From Haematobia irritans (Eukaryota; Arthropoda; Insecta; Diptera; Muscidae): a stretch of DNA of 64,000 nucleotides. The notes below the pieces were generated by a model. It was given only the letters and a program-made list of their open reading frames with translations, was not told the origin of the DNA and searched no databases. The stretch is taken from positions 225,596,085 to 225,660,084 of the forward strand of contig NC_134400.1 in the NCBI RefSeq assembly GCF_050003625.1, in the 5' to 3' direction. Below are positions 22,869 to 34,318 of the stretch, in pieces (the first letter of the stretch is position 1; the number at the start of each line of letters is the position of its first letter). The position numbers were made by a program, and so were the translations under genes.

Positions 22869-22962
22869 TTAGGTTAGGTTAGGTGGCAGCCCGATCTATA
22901 AGGCTCACTTAGACTATTCATTCCATTGTGATACCACATTGGTGAACTTCTCTTTTAGGTCA
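22869..22962 (-). repeat. SINE1 3' tail
   Basis: TTAGGTTAGGTTAGGTGGCA, then GGCTCACTTAGACTATTCA: the reverse of the SINE1 tail that ends CCTAACCTAACCTA. The plus-strand equivalent is at 37425-37512. Confidence 0.8.
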
Positions 22963-22979
22963 ATATTTTTCAGTGCATA

Positions 22980-23478
22980 CACTGAAAAAAATATACGTGA
23001 TATTAAAGATTAGGTAACCTCAATTTTAGGATGCGCTATTTATACACATAAATTTCTTTAAAACAATGAAATTTTAATTAAAAGAAAAAAATTTTTCATT
23101 AAATTGTGGACACACATTTTGAAAATTTGCGTCCCTTCGTTAAAGTTACATGTCTTTAAACCATGGCAAATTTTCCTTAAAGTAAAGAAACATATTTTTG
23201 ATTTAAAGAAATTGTTCTTAGGTGAACTGAAAAATTAAATCTTTAGATTTAAGATAAAAACGCTTCAAATATAGGCTAAGACTTATTTTGAGGATTTAGC
23301 ATCTTTGGTTTAAAGTTTTTTTTTGGAATTAAGAAAATATTTTTTTACTTCGAAGTATCGGTCATAATTTGGATTTTAAACTGGCATTTGTTTGTACGTG
23401 AATAGTTTTATTAATATACCGGAAAAATATAATGAAAATTCGATAGATGAGATCTGTATCCTAATTTTAATTTTTTTT
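22980..23478 (+). mobile_element. CACTG-type element
   Basis: Begins TA then CACTGAAAAAAATATACGTG, and matches 42504-43010. It lacks the last ~150 bp and is followed directly by SINE1. Confidence 0.75.
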
Positions 23479-23482
23479 ATAG

Positions 23483-23590
23483 ATACTGTGCAATGGTTAG
23501 CATGCCCGCCTTGCATACACAAGGTCGTGGGTTCGATTCCTGCTACGACCGAACACCAAAAAGTTTTTCTACTGATGCGCAAAAAGAAAG
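23483..23590 (+). repeat. SINE1, tRNA-derived head
   Basis: A-box-like TGTGCAATGGTTAGCATG and a perfect RNA polymerase III B box GGTTCGATTCC at 23530-23540, then CGAACACCAAAAAGTTTTT. The layout is that of a tRNA-derived SINE. The body found at 50060-50275 is missing here. Confidence 0.8.
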
Positions 23591-23639
23591 TCGTGTGTAC
23601 CTGCTCAATATTTGTATAAAATTCTTTTAAAAAAACTTA

Positions 23640-24008
23640 AAAAATTAAATGGTCACGAAAACAATGTAAATGGTCTTTATGGCCATGTAACATAATGGTT
23701 CTAGACATGTCTATACGTAACCTATAAAAATACTTTTTTCCCTGCAAAAAAGTAAAAAAAAAAATTGAATGGTAGGTACATAATTTTCCTGACCATGTAA
23801 TGGTCTCAAATTCTACCATTGAAATAATAGAACAGTTTGCGGCATTTGAGAACCATTTAAATGCTTATTTCCAGCATATATTTTTCTCCGCTCGAAAATT
23901 ATTTTTACAAAGACAAAATACATGGTTTTCGCGACAATTACATACACTAGATAAGCATTAAATGAATGCGGCAACCATGTCCAAACATGTTTTTTTCTGT
24001 GCGTGTAA
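23640..24008. mobile_element. Probable CACAG-type element with ATGGT motif array
   Basis: Repeated ATGGTC/GACCAT and CCATGT motifs in both orientations, ending ...AAACATGTTTTTTTCTGTGCG then GTGTA. The left end is uncertain. The minus-strand ORF inside is incidental. Confidence 0.5.
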
Positions 24009-24348
24009 TTAAAAAAAAAAAAAAAATTTCATTGGGCTGTGGAAAATTTCGAGAAATATAATAAAATTTAACTACTAGCAAATAATTTTTTACAATAAAA
24101 ATAAGTTAAATTTAGCGTTAGTTTAACTACGGAAATTTTACTCATTAAACTACGGAAATTGGACTCATTAATAAAAGAGAACCAAAGCACGTATAACAAT
24201 GGACACCTAACCTACGATACCTAACCTACACGTTGTTCTGGGTTGTTCAGTCGATGTTTTATTGCATACCATTTCAACCACTAGATCCGTTCTAGCACCA
24301 AATAATTTTTGATAATTATCACAAATTTTTACTAAAAATCCTCCGTTT

Positions 24349-25523
24349 CAGTGCTGCCGCTAGTGACAAATTGAGTGAAGTAGATTTTGGAAAAAAGTGG
24401 AGTAGATTGAATAAAATTGAAGTAGCATACATTTTTGAAAACAAACAATAGAATTCATTTTATTATACCCTCCACCAAAGGATGGGGGGTATATTAACTT
24501 TGTCATTCCGTTTGTAACACATCGAAATATTGCTCTAAGACCCCATAAAGTATATATATTCTGGGTCGTGGTGAAATTCTGAGTCGATCTGAGCATGTCC
24601 GTCCGTCTGTTGAAAAACGCTAACTTCCGAACGAAAGAAGCTATCGACTTGAAACTTGGCACAACTAGTTGTTATTGATGTAGGTCGGATGGTATTGCAA
24701 ATGGGCCATATCGGTCCACTTTTACGTATAGCCCCCATATAAACGGACCCCCAAATTTGGCTTGCGGGGACTCTAAGAGAAGCAAATTTCATCCGATCCA
24801 GCTGAAAGTTGGTACATGGCTTCAGCATATGATCTCTAACAAACATGCAAAAATTGGTCCACATCGGTCCATAATTATATATAGGCCCCATATAAACCGA
24901 TCCCCAGATTTGGCTTGCGGAGCCTCTAAGAGAAGAAAATTTCATCCGATCCGGCTGAAATTTGTTACATGGTGTTAGTATATGGTCTCTAACAACTGTG
25001 CAAAAATTGGTCTACATCGGTCAATAATAATTATATAGCCCCCATATAAACCGATCCCCCGATTTGGCTTGCGGAGCCTCTAAAAGAAGCAAATTTCATC
25101 CGATCCGGCTGAAATTTGGTACATGGTATTAGTATATGGTCTCTAACAACTATGCTAAAATTGGTCCACATCGGTCAATAATTATATATAGCCCCCATAT
25201 AAACCGATCCCCCGATTTGGCTTGCGGAACCTCTAAGAGAACCAAATTTCATCCGATCCGGCTGAAATTTGGTACATGGTGTAACTATATGGTCTCTAAC
25301 AACTATGCAAAAATTGGTCCACATCGGTTAATAATTCAATGATTAAAACCGCTATGTTCATCGTAATTAAAGGAATAGGAAAAACAATTACGTAATATTG
25401 GGAAAAATTTAAAAATTTGAAGCAGAACAAAAAGTGAAGCAGATTTTTGGAAGAAGGAGTGACGAAGTAAATTTTGTGAAAATGAAGCAAAATACTTCGA
25501 TTGAAGTAGTAGCGGCAGCACTG
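24349..25523. mobile_element. Non-autonomous hAT-type element with 8-bp target duplication
   Basis: Ends are CAGTGCTGCCGCTA at 24349 and the inverse TAGCGGCAGCACTG ending 25523. The flanking octamer CTCCGTTT occurs at 24341-24348 and 25524-25531. An 8-bp duplication and CAGTG ends are hAT hallmarks. Subterminal GAAGTAG/GAAGCAG motifs repeat at both ends. The middle (24464-25332) is an R1 copy; no transposase is present. Confidence 0.88.
24464..25332 (+). repeat. Repeat R1 with ~150-bp tandem units
   Basis: Starts TATACCCTCCACCAAAGG. From about 24735 it holds four units of about 150 bp (units begin near 24736, 24887, 25045, 25191), each with CCCATATAAACCGATCCC, GCTTGCGGAGCCTCTAAG, ATCCGATCCGGCTGAAA and GGTCTCTAACAAC. 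The R1 tail is absent. Confidence 0.85.
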
Positions 25524-26015
25524 CTCCGTTTACTCAAAAAAGACAGCAAATGAGAGGCAGAGAGAGAGAGAGAGATCAAATGTGACATTTGAGAAATAAA
25601 GAGAAGTTGCAAGTTTTTGGTAGGGATTTTTTTGCCAGTAAAAACTTGCAAGAGTTAGTCATAAACAAATCGTGCAATAAATTTCACAGAGTCAATTAGA
25701 ATAGTATAAAAAAGAAATATTTATTTATTATTTTAATCGATTTAAAAGCTTTAAATTGGCTGATGGCAAATTGGTACATTTCTGATAATTTTAGCAAAGT
25801 TTACGTTTTACTGTATTTTATGTTACAATAAGTTGGTAAAATATCTATTTATGTTAAAGGGATTGTTCCTTTATTGCTTTTGAGTTGTTTTATAGAACAT
25901 TTTTTGTAATCAAAAGACATCACAAATGCAAGTGACTTTTATATGCGACCTTTTTTTGAATATGCGACTTTTTCTAAATTTCCAAGGGTAACACTGACCG
26001 TAGTACGTACCGTAG

Positions 26016-26520
26016 TACGAGGACAGTTCGGAAACTTCTTAGCCTAGCACAAAAAGCGCGGTATAAACAGAAAAAAGTTAAGTGTTTTGAAAACTTCCAT
26101 ATCTGTTATGAACATATGTTAAATTATGTTTCGATCTGGCAACTCCTTCATATAGAAACAGGTCTTCAAGAAGACGCATCCGCAAATTTTTTACAATGGA
26201 AAAATTAGAAATGCGTGCTGTCATTATATATTTACATAAAAGATTTATCGGGACAAGAAATTCATAATGATGTGATGAATGTGTTAGGTGAAAGTGCTCC
26301 TTCAAATACAGTAAAAAATTGCGTTGCTGAATTTAAACGTTGAAGATGAACCACGTAATGGACGTCCAAAAACAGCAACAACAACAGAAATTGTAGCCAA
26401 ATTGCATGATATGGTATTAAATGATCGACGAATAAAAGTGCGTGAAATTGTTAATATCATGGGTATCTCAAAAGATCGAGTCCATTTAATTTTGCATGAA
26501 GAACTACAGATGAAAACGCT
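26016..26520 (+). pseudogene. Mariner 5' end and N-terminal transposase fragment
   Basis: The mariner left end (TACGAGGACAGTTCGGAAAC, 26018 on) precedes MEKLEMRAVIIYLHKRF at 26196. In another frame come VEDEPRNGRPKTATTTEIVA and ISKDRVHLILHEELQMK, the paired helix-turn-helix DNA-binding part of a mariner transposase. Frameshifts break it near 26240 and 26335, and it stops at 26538 where a family B element is inserted. No catalytic domain follows. It is probably the same family as the remnant at 434-1580, which shares HLILHEEL. Confidence 0.85.
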
Positions 26521-26872
26521 TTCTTTTCTGCAAGGGATACACGCAAAGAAAAAAAAACGTTTGGAAAACGTGTACCGAAAACGTTTTTCTTTTGTTAGAG
26601 TTTTTTGAATTGCTTCAACAATTTTAAACTTTTATCACCAAAAAAATTCGTTTGTTACAAAATTTTTATTTTTTCAATAAAAAAGTTAGTTTTGAACCAA
26701 CAACACAGTTCATTTCGTTTATATCAAACACTGTTCTTTTCTGACTTTAGGTCTTTAATAAGACACATTTTACAGTACAAAATTTAATATAGTACAATGT
26801 AATGTTGAACATTTTTTCGGAATCTTCCGAACATATCTGGAATATATGTAAACAAAAACAAAAAAAACTTTG

Positions 26873-26945
26873 GTCGAAGCAGGGATCGAACCCACGACCC
26901 TTGGCATGCAAGTCGGACGTAGCACTGCTCCACGGTGCCAAACTA
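26873..26945 (-). repeat. SINE1 head within element B
   Basis: Reverse of the tRNA-like head: GGGATCGAACCC is the B box and GCACCGTGGAGCAGTGC the A-box side. Confidence 0.75.
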
Positions 26946-27065
26946 AATGTTTGTTTCTGTTAAATAAACTTTGTTTATTCGGCGCAAGTTAAGTTATGTT
27001 TATTCGTGGGCGCCGCAAGTTATGCTATATAAATAAACTTATATGGGTAATTGTCTATTGATGAC

Positions 27066-27146
27066 AATAACGGCTACATAGCTCAGTGGATAGTGTGTTG
27101 GCCTACAAATTGCATGGTCCGCGGTTCGATTCTCCATCCAGGCGAA
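27066..27146 (+). repeat. SINE2 tRNA-like module within element B
   Basis: TAGCTCAGTGG fits the tRNA A box and GGTTCGATTCT the B box. The acceptor ends do not pair, so it is a decayed tRNA-like head, not a tRNA gene. It is followed by the shared block GAAAAAGGTATAAAGAACTA. Confidence 0.75.
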
Positions 27147-27375
27147 AGGTAAAAAAAATTAAAAATTTATAAAATCATATAATTTTTCTACATTGTTTGT
27201 ATTACAGAAAAAGGTATAAAGAACTAAAAGACTTCGTGGAAGTGAGAAAGATGTGAGGGAAAATACAATTAGCCAGAAAAAAATTTTTTTGAGTTAGTCT
27301 TTATGAAATTGTTTTTACATCCTGGAAAAGAATAAACTTTTATCACAAAAAGTATATACTTTTCTTCGAAATTTG

Positions 27376-28110
27376 TCTAATATATAATTTGGACCGATGT
27401 GGACCAATTTTAGCATGGTTGTTAGAGACCATATACCAACATCATGTACCAAATTTCAGCCGGATCGGATGAAATTTGCTTCTCTTTGAGGCTCCGCAAG
27501 CCAAATCTGGGGATCGGTTTATATGGGGGCTATATATAATTATGGACCGATGTGAACCAATTTTTGCATGGTTGTTAGAGACCATATACCAAAACCATGT
27601 ACCAAATTTCAGCCGGATCGGATGAAATTTGCTTCTCTTTTAGGCTCCGCAAGCCAAATCTGGGGATCGGTTTATATGGGGGCTATATATAATTATGGAC
27701 CGATGTGGACCAATTTTTGCATGGTTGTTAGAGACCATATACCAACACCATATACCAAATTTCAGCCGGATCGGATGAAATATGCTTCTGTTAGAGGCTC
27801 CACAAGCCAAATCTGAGGGTCCCTTTATATGGGGGCTATACGTAAAAGTGGACCGATATGGCCCATCTCAATACCATCTGACCTACATCGATAACAACTA
27901 CTTGTGCCAAGTTTCAAGTCGATAGCTTGTTTCGTTCGGAAGTTAGCGTGATTTCAACAGACGGACGGACGGACGGACATGCTTAGATCGACTCAGAATT
28001 TCACCACGACCCAGAATATATATACTTTATGGGGTCTTAGAGCAATATTTCGATGTGTTACAAATGGAATGACAAAGTTAATATACCCCCATCCTATGAT
28101 GGAGGGTATA
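27376..28110 (-). repeat. Repeat R1, inverted copy
   Basis: Ends ATCCTATGATGGAGGGTATA. It contains about three ~150-bp units on the minus strand. Read on the plus strand they code in-frame for the repeated VVRDHIPTPYTKFQPDRMK-type peptide. Confidence 0.85.
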
Positions 28111-28611
28111 AAAATAAAAATATTGTGCCGTGAGATTATACATAAGATAACCTTATGTGGGGCATCCAAATACACCGGACCCATTCATGTTAAAATTGAA
28201 ACAATTTTATATAAATATTCTTCTTCAGTACATGCATTTCGCACCGTTGAGGGATGTTTCAATATCCATTTATTTTTATTGAAAGAGTTCCCAAAATATG
28301 TGGCACACACCTGAATATCTGCCTCCTCATTGCTGTTATTATCGGAGATCAGACCGAAATAATTCTCTTCGTAAGAAGAACGAAAAGTTTCGTACCTTTT
28401 CTTATGTTTTTTTTTTTCTTAAAAATATTAAAATATTTATAAAATATAAGCCTATAAGAATAGAATAGAATTTTACTAATACTGATCTCTACTCGGGGTA
28501 TAAGAATTTACAACTGAACAAGAAATGTTTAATCACTGATAACAACACATTCATAAAAATTAATAAAAACCGAACTAAAACCGTTCCTCAAATTTAGTAA
28601 AATTTCTCATA
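28111..28611. other. Non-coding, unassigned
   Basis: AT-rich; no gene or element ends recognised. Confidence 0.5.
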
Positions 28612-28790
28612 CGGCCATTTTCATGTAGCTCCCATGGGCTCTAACTGACAGTTAACAGAAAGAAAAATGTTCAGCAGTTAAGTTCTTAATTGGCATATGG
28701 AATATATAAACAAGATGACAGATATGTCTATACTACGGTTTAAAAGTTCGTTAGCTAACGTTGCACTAACGGAGCTTCATGAAAATGGGA
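28612..28790. mobile_element. Palindromic MITE, copy 2
   Basis: Ends CGGCCATTTTCATGTAGCTC and GGAGCTTCATGAAAATGGGA; the same family as 4863-5077, with a shorter centre. Confidence 0.7.
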
Positions 28791-29068
28791 GATAAAATGA
28801 TAAATCTGACTTTCTTTATTGTAGAAAGCGTATCATAAATATACAACTTTTTTCCTATTTTAGTCATTGAAATTAGCAAAAAATTATTCAAATAAGTAAC
28901 ATTTGCTCACAAATCAACAAATCTTCATGAACTAAAATAAAGTTTAGTTGGCATTAGCGTCCTATTTTTTGAGTGTAGCCGCTTTGGCAAAACCAGACTA
29001 ACTTAACCCACCCTAAGTGCTCGAGAATCCAAACCGGAAGATCGGCTTAGATGTGAGTTCTATGTTAA

Positions 29069-29960
29069 ACAAGTAAGGTCGGTCTAAGGTCGGGCGGGAC
29101 CGACTATATTGTACACTGAAAAAAAAGCATGCCCGGTTCCAAAGATTTTGTCTTTACTTTAAAAATATTGGTATTGATTTCGAGCCAAAGAAGCGGAGAA
29201 TACAAGTAAGGATACTTTTAAGACACAATTCTCTTTTAAATTTGGGTTTTGTGTACTTGCTTCTAGGAAGCAAATTTTAATTTTTCGCTTTTTCAGCTTT
29301 TTTTCTTCATATGCTATCAAAGTCCTTTAAAAACGAGTTAACGACAACTTTATTTTCCAAATTAAGACTTGACTTCCAGTAGAAATTATGATATGTTTCA
29401 AGTAATAAACGTCTTTAAAATGAAGTGTTGAAAAATATGACCTATAGTTGAACGATTTTTTGCTTTGTAGTCAAGATGCAAACAGGCAACAAATTTAAAG
29501 ACAATTTCATTAAATGTAAAGAATTTTTCTGAGTTATTAAAGTCAAGTTGACCTTAGCCCAAACATTTTTTCTTTCATGTTATGATACCTATTTTTAAGT
29601 GAAATCACTTAATTATAAGGATAATACGACTTCATTGAAAAGTTTATCGACTTTTGGACAAGGAAAAAAACTTTATGGTAGAGAATTGCGTCTTCCGTGC
29701 TAAGCAAAATTTGCATTCGTATTTTAAAGACATGAAATCTTTGACCTCATGACAATATTTTTTTCAGTGTACCTTTCACCACTTTGTAGACCAACATTTT
29801 TGATACCATCTCAATTCCTACGAATTTGTTGGGAGCTATATAAAGGTTTATATAACTCCCACACACATATATTTAAATCTGAACCGATTTGGAAAAAATC
29901 GTGTACACTTCTACAAAATCTCGAGGCTTTAATGTTAAATGGATTAACTAAAAATATGGG
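29069..29960 (-). repeat. Repeat R2 (inverted), split by a CACTG element
   Basis: CAAGTAAGG...GGGCGGGACCGACTATATT at 29069-29108 is the reverse of the R2 tail. After the insert, CACCACTTTGTAGA and GATACCAT continue R2. Confidence 0.75.
29114..29769 (+). mobile_element. Complete CACTG-type TA element
   Basis: The element is 656 bp with TA at 29112-29113 and 29770-29771 and ends CACTGAAAAAAAA/TTTTTTTCAGTG. It is inserted in R2. Non-coding. Confidence 0.85.
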
Positions 29961-31090
29961 AAATATTAAAAGCTAAATTGTGGCCATTTCTACAATTTTT
30001 GTTACTTAGCAGTGCTACAGGAAAAAAAAATTTACACTCATTTTGGGCAAATATTTGCCTAGTATGACCCTATCTTTAGAATTTTACTAAATATATTGAG
30101 TATTCTTTTCTTTAATTTGTCCATATGTTTTTTTCGGGTTAGCCGACATTGAGTTTATGAATATGACACATACCAAAGAAATGCATCAAAAATCCAAACA
30201 TAAAATAAACACGTAATCGGAGATTACATTTAAAACTTTCAGTTTTTTTGTTTACTCATTTTCAAATGAAAACGAAACGCTCTCCACCATGACGAAGGGA
30301 AACAAATGTTTTTGAGACATGAAAATACACGATCAGAACGCAAAAAATATAAATTTCGTTCAAATGAATTAAAACCAAAGGCTACAAGACAAAAGTATCA
30401 ATGCTAATTTATGACAAAATTTTATGGCGCATCTCGACCCTCTAACCAAAATGCTTGGGGTTTTTAAGGAAGAAAAGTGGTTAGGGTTCATTAAGACCGG
30501 CACATAATTTAATGTGACGCTTTAAATGAAACAAAATCCAGTCTGGAAGATAGCCAATCGCCACGAACACAAAGTCAATGTCATGAACATTAAAATCTTG
30601 CCAAAAACAAAATCTGCTCCCCGCTTTCATTTCAGCTAACAAAAAAAGCTTAAATTCAGACAGACGGAAGGACAAGGAAACGTGGTGTTTGAGACTCGCT
30701 TGGTGTAGTTCAGGTGTAAATTAAATACACACATTTATGATTGTCATTAAGCTTCGAGTGCAATCAAGCTGATAGGGATAGCGATGTATGAAAAAGTAGT
30801 AAAAACAAATATTGATGTACAGTCTTTCGTACGAGGGATAAAGCTAAGAAAATTTTGTTTTAAACTTTACTGCAAAGCAGCTGTTGTGGATTCTCCATAT
30901 AATGTGCTCTCCTCGAAATTACCTTGAAAGTCGATTATTGATGAAAAAAATATATGTGTGTAATAATTTGAATTTATTTAAAATACAATAGAAAATGAAA
31001 TTTCTAATTTATTTAAAAATATTTACTTTTAATGATATATCATTTACTTATTTTAATGATACCTATTTGGTTATTTTGTTTAACCATTTT
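29961..31090. other. Non-coding, unassigned
   Basis: AT-rich with no recognised gene. The 64-residue minus-strand ORF at 30481-30675 has no known features. Confidence 0.5.
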
Positions 31091-31727
31091 TATACCCTCC
31101 ACCATAGGATGGGGTATATTAACTTTGTCATTCCGTTTGTAACACATCGAAATATTGCTCTAGGACCCCATAAAGTATATATATTTTGGGTCGTGGTGAA
31201 ATTCTGAGTATATTTGAGCGTGTCCGTCCCTCCGTCTGTTGAAATGACGCTAACTTCCGAACGAAACAAGCTATCGACTTGAAACTTGATACAAGTAGTT
31301 GTTATTGATGTAGGTCGGATGGTATTGCAAATGGGCCATATCGGTCCACTTTTACGTATAGCACCCATATAAACCAAATTTGGCTTGCAGATCCTCTAAA
31401 AGAAGCAAATTTCACCCGATCCGGCTGAAATTTGGTACAAGGTGTTAGTATATGGTCTCTAACAACCATGCAAAAATTGGTCCACATCGGTCAATAATTA
31501 TATGTAGCCCCCATATAAACCGATCCCCCGATTTGGCTTGCGGAGCCTCTAAGAGAAACAAATTTCATCCGAACCGGTTGAAATTTGGTACATGGTGTTA
31601 GATTATGGTCTCTAACAATCATGCAAAAATTGGTCCACATCGGTCCATAATTATATATAGCCCCCATATAAACCGATCCCCAGATTTGTCCTTCGGAGCC
31701 CCTTGGAAGAGCAAAATTCATCCGACA
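31091..31727 (+). repeat. Repeat R1, third copy
   Basis: TATACCCTCCACCATAGG start, then about two and a half ~150-bp units. The tail is lost where a GACACAGAAAAAAAAG sequence begins at about 31726. Confidence 0.82.
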
Positions 31728-32925
31728 CAGAAAAAAAAGTGTCTTGTAAATTTAAGGACCATTTTGACTTCCACATAGTTCAACAAATTTACTGTAATAT
31801 AGTTCATTTTTCGTAACCACAACGAAAATTAACTTAGCTAAAGGAAAACTTATACAAATTCAGTAAATGTTTTTTAGTTCACTAACTACGAAATGGGAAG
31901 GATTTTTCCTTAAATAAATTTCCAACACAGTAGTTAATGCATCGTTGATTCTATTATAAAAATACATGGGCAATATAAAAATCTTACTACGAAATGTAGA
32001 CAATTTACTAAGAAAAAATTTTGTATGGAAAAAAATTTTTGTAGTAAAAATTAACGACATTACCGATTCGTATGATGGCTACCTACAGATTATTTCCCTT
32101 TTTATTATAAGTTGGAGTGTTTTTGCTCACATTGAAATTTGTAGATAAAGTAGAATAAAAAGTAGTTAATATAATCCTTGCCGGGTTATATCATTTTTTA
32201 TAGATTCCTCATAGATTTGGTATATATTTTACCTTAACTTATAGATAGAATTCAAACTAATCAATAAACGTGCTACTGGAAAATGTGAGTGCATCATGTG
32301 AGGGAGTTTTTAAGAGACATTTTGTGTATATATCGTATGATTGTTTGTGTTTGTTATTGCGTCATTTATGCTGTTGTTGGTTGTTTTGATTCTAGAGACA
32401 ATGGAATGTTCCTTGTGTGTTGTTGGTATCTTTTGTGGTGAGAGTTGTTTGTTGCAATAGCGAGATCAGAAAGGGATCGTGTGTGTGTGTGTGGAGTTGT
32501 TTTTCTTTACGGAGTTGTTTTTCTTTATGGATATTTGTGTCTTTGAGTTTTATTGTTGCATTCAGTTATGTTGATGCATTTATGAAGTGCACACGTGGTT
32601 TTAATTTTGCAAAATTGTACGTGAGGTATTGGTGATTATTAATGAAAATACATTTATTTCGAAACATTTTATAAACTGAGAAGTGAATGATGTGATGTTA
32701 GAGTAATCAGAAACGCTTTTTATTGATAAAAAACAAATAACAGATTAAGGAACTGTATATTTCTGTTAATAGTTTAAAATTAGTGCGGATTTTTAATTGA
32801 TTTACATAAAAAATATACAACATGAGTGGTAATAGGATGATCTATATTTATTCTACATCTGGATCACAGGTTGGAGATGCAACCATGTTTTTGAATCTAT
32901 ATTTTTTATGTTACAGCAATTCCTA
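31728..32925. other. Non-coding; partial CACAG-type element then unassigned
   Basis: 31728 to about 31960 resembles other CACAG-ended elements (TAGTTCAACAAATTTACTG blocks). 32280-32640 is GT-rich, with a short GT tract near 32481. No gene recognised. Confidence 0.45.
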
Positions 32926-32926
32926 C

Positions 32927-33144
32927 AGGTGAGTACTAAGTTCGAGTTTAGACACTAAAAATAAAAATAAATTACTAAGAAAAGTGTAAAATTGTACGTC
33001 TTCCGATACAAATTTAAATATAACTTGATGGAAAAGCCCAAACCAAGTTTTTTATAAAGATTATTTTTTTATAATGGATTATTAAAGAAAACGTATCATG
33101 AAAATTGCGATTTTAGCCTCTAAACTCGAACTTAATATCCACCT
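32927..33144. mobile_element. Short MITE with ~24-bp imperfect inverted ends
   Basis: AGGTGAGTACTAAGTTCGAG at the left; the right arm CTCGAACTTAATATCCACCT is its near-complement. The span is about 218 bp, AT-rich inside. Confidence 0.7.
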
Positions 33145-33504
33145 TAAATACTAAATGCTATACTGACAATTGGAAATTATGTCTAATTTTTCTTCTTCAT
33201 TTTTTATTTCAAATATATTCTGAGAATAATTTCAAAAACGTCCCATTAGTCCATGGATATGATTTCAATAATGTACCAACTGGATGGATTTTTCAATGTG
33301 GTAAGTTTTCTATAAACGGTATTTTGTCCGTTTTTAATAAAACTAAAATTTAAATTTATTAAAAATTATTATTTTCACTTGCAGGTAAACAGGTCTTGTA
33401 ATGGTATTTTTTTGAATATTCTTACTGTTTAATGCTAATTAAGCTGATATCCTTATTGGCTCTAGGAAACACTCTTGAAAACCGTAAGTTAAAAATCAAT
33501 ATGA

Positions 33505-33843
33505 AGTTCATAATTGTATATAGACCCCATATAAGTTCATAATTGTATATAGACCCCATATAAGCGACCCCCATATTTCAATTCTGGCTCTCTACGTACC
33601 GTGCAAAAGTCCATATCGATTCGTAATTATTTGTAAACTTACCTATACATACCTTTTTTTGTCTAATATATACCACGTATGGACTAACTCACAATTTAGA
33701 AAACGATGTTAAGAAGTTTTAAGATACCACAACCCAAGTAATTCGATTGTGGATGACAGTCTTTCGTAGAAGTTTATACGCAATCCATGGTGGAGGGTAC
33801 ATAAGATTCGGCCTGGCTGAACTTACAGCCGTATATACTTGTT
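33505..33843 (+). repeat. Repeat R1, 3' part
   Basis: Short CCCATATAAG units followed by the R1 tail (ATTCGATTGTGGATGACAG, GGTGGAGGGTACATAAGA, GCCGTATATACTTG), as at 21752-21944. Confidence 0.75.
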
Positions 33844-34007
33844 AAAATTAGCTTTGAGCGCAACGCAGTGGTCATTTAAGATCAGTCTTAAAGACATTTT
33901 TCGTAAAGTGTAGTTTATTGAGTAGTAGAGGAGTGTAACTGGGTAATATTTTCCTCACTCTCACGCAAAACCACGCACGATATTTTATTTTTTTAATACT
34001 CTCGTAG

Positions 34008-34316
34008 CAGAAAAATTAACTAAAAGTAAAGAAGAAAATCGTTGGCGCTAAACCAAGACCATTTTAACCATTCATTATTTCTATTTTTGGGAATCGTGCG
34101 AAAATTTTCTTTTGCCCTAGTTCATATTAAACTTTTTTGTACGGTCATTGAACTTTATACCCACGTTTTTTCCTAAAATGTATGAGACTTACTTAAGAAA
34201 AGAAAAATTTCATTAAGCTGTGGAAAATTTCAAAAAAAAATTAATAAAATTTAACTACAAAAACATATTTTTTTTTTCAATAAAAATAAAATTTTGCGTT
34301 GCGGTTTTTATCTGTG
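34008..34316 (-). mobile_element. CACAG-type element, inverted
   Basis: Ends TTTTTATCTGTG then TA at 34317-34318. It is the reverse complement of 38378-38720 (shared AACTAAAAGTAAAGAAGAAA and GTACGGTCATTGAACTTTAT). Confidence 0.75.
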
Positions 34317-34318
34317 TA

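Larger units (their letters stand above)
26540..27370 (+). mobile_element. TA-CAC element family B, right end lost
   Basis: Starts TA, CACGCAAAGAAAAAAAAACG. It carries SINE1 in reverse (26873-26945) and SINE2 forward (27066-27146), as in the complete copy at 55594-56517. Its right end is replaced by R1 at about 27371-27376. Confidence 0.85.

Noticed and set aside
23483..23590. Candidate tRNA gene with perfect B box
   Set aside because: No acceptor pairing or proper anticodon arm; it belongs to the dispersed SINE1 family.
24535..24945. 136-residue minus-strand ORF in R1
   Set aside because: Repetitive, non-globular and found only in R1 units; kept as a finding about unit periodicity, not as a gene.
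27066..27146. Candidate tRNA gene
   Set aside because: A and B boxes are good, but the acceptor and T stems do not pair, and the same module recurs inside several transposons, so it is a SINE-like head.
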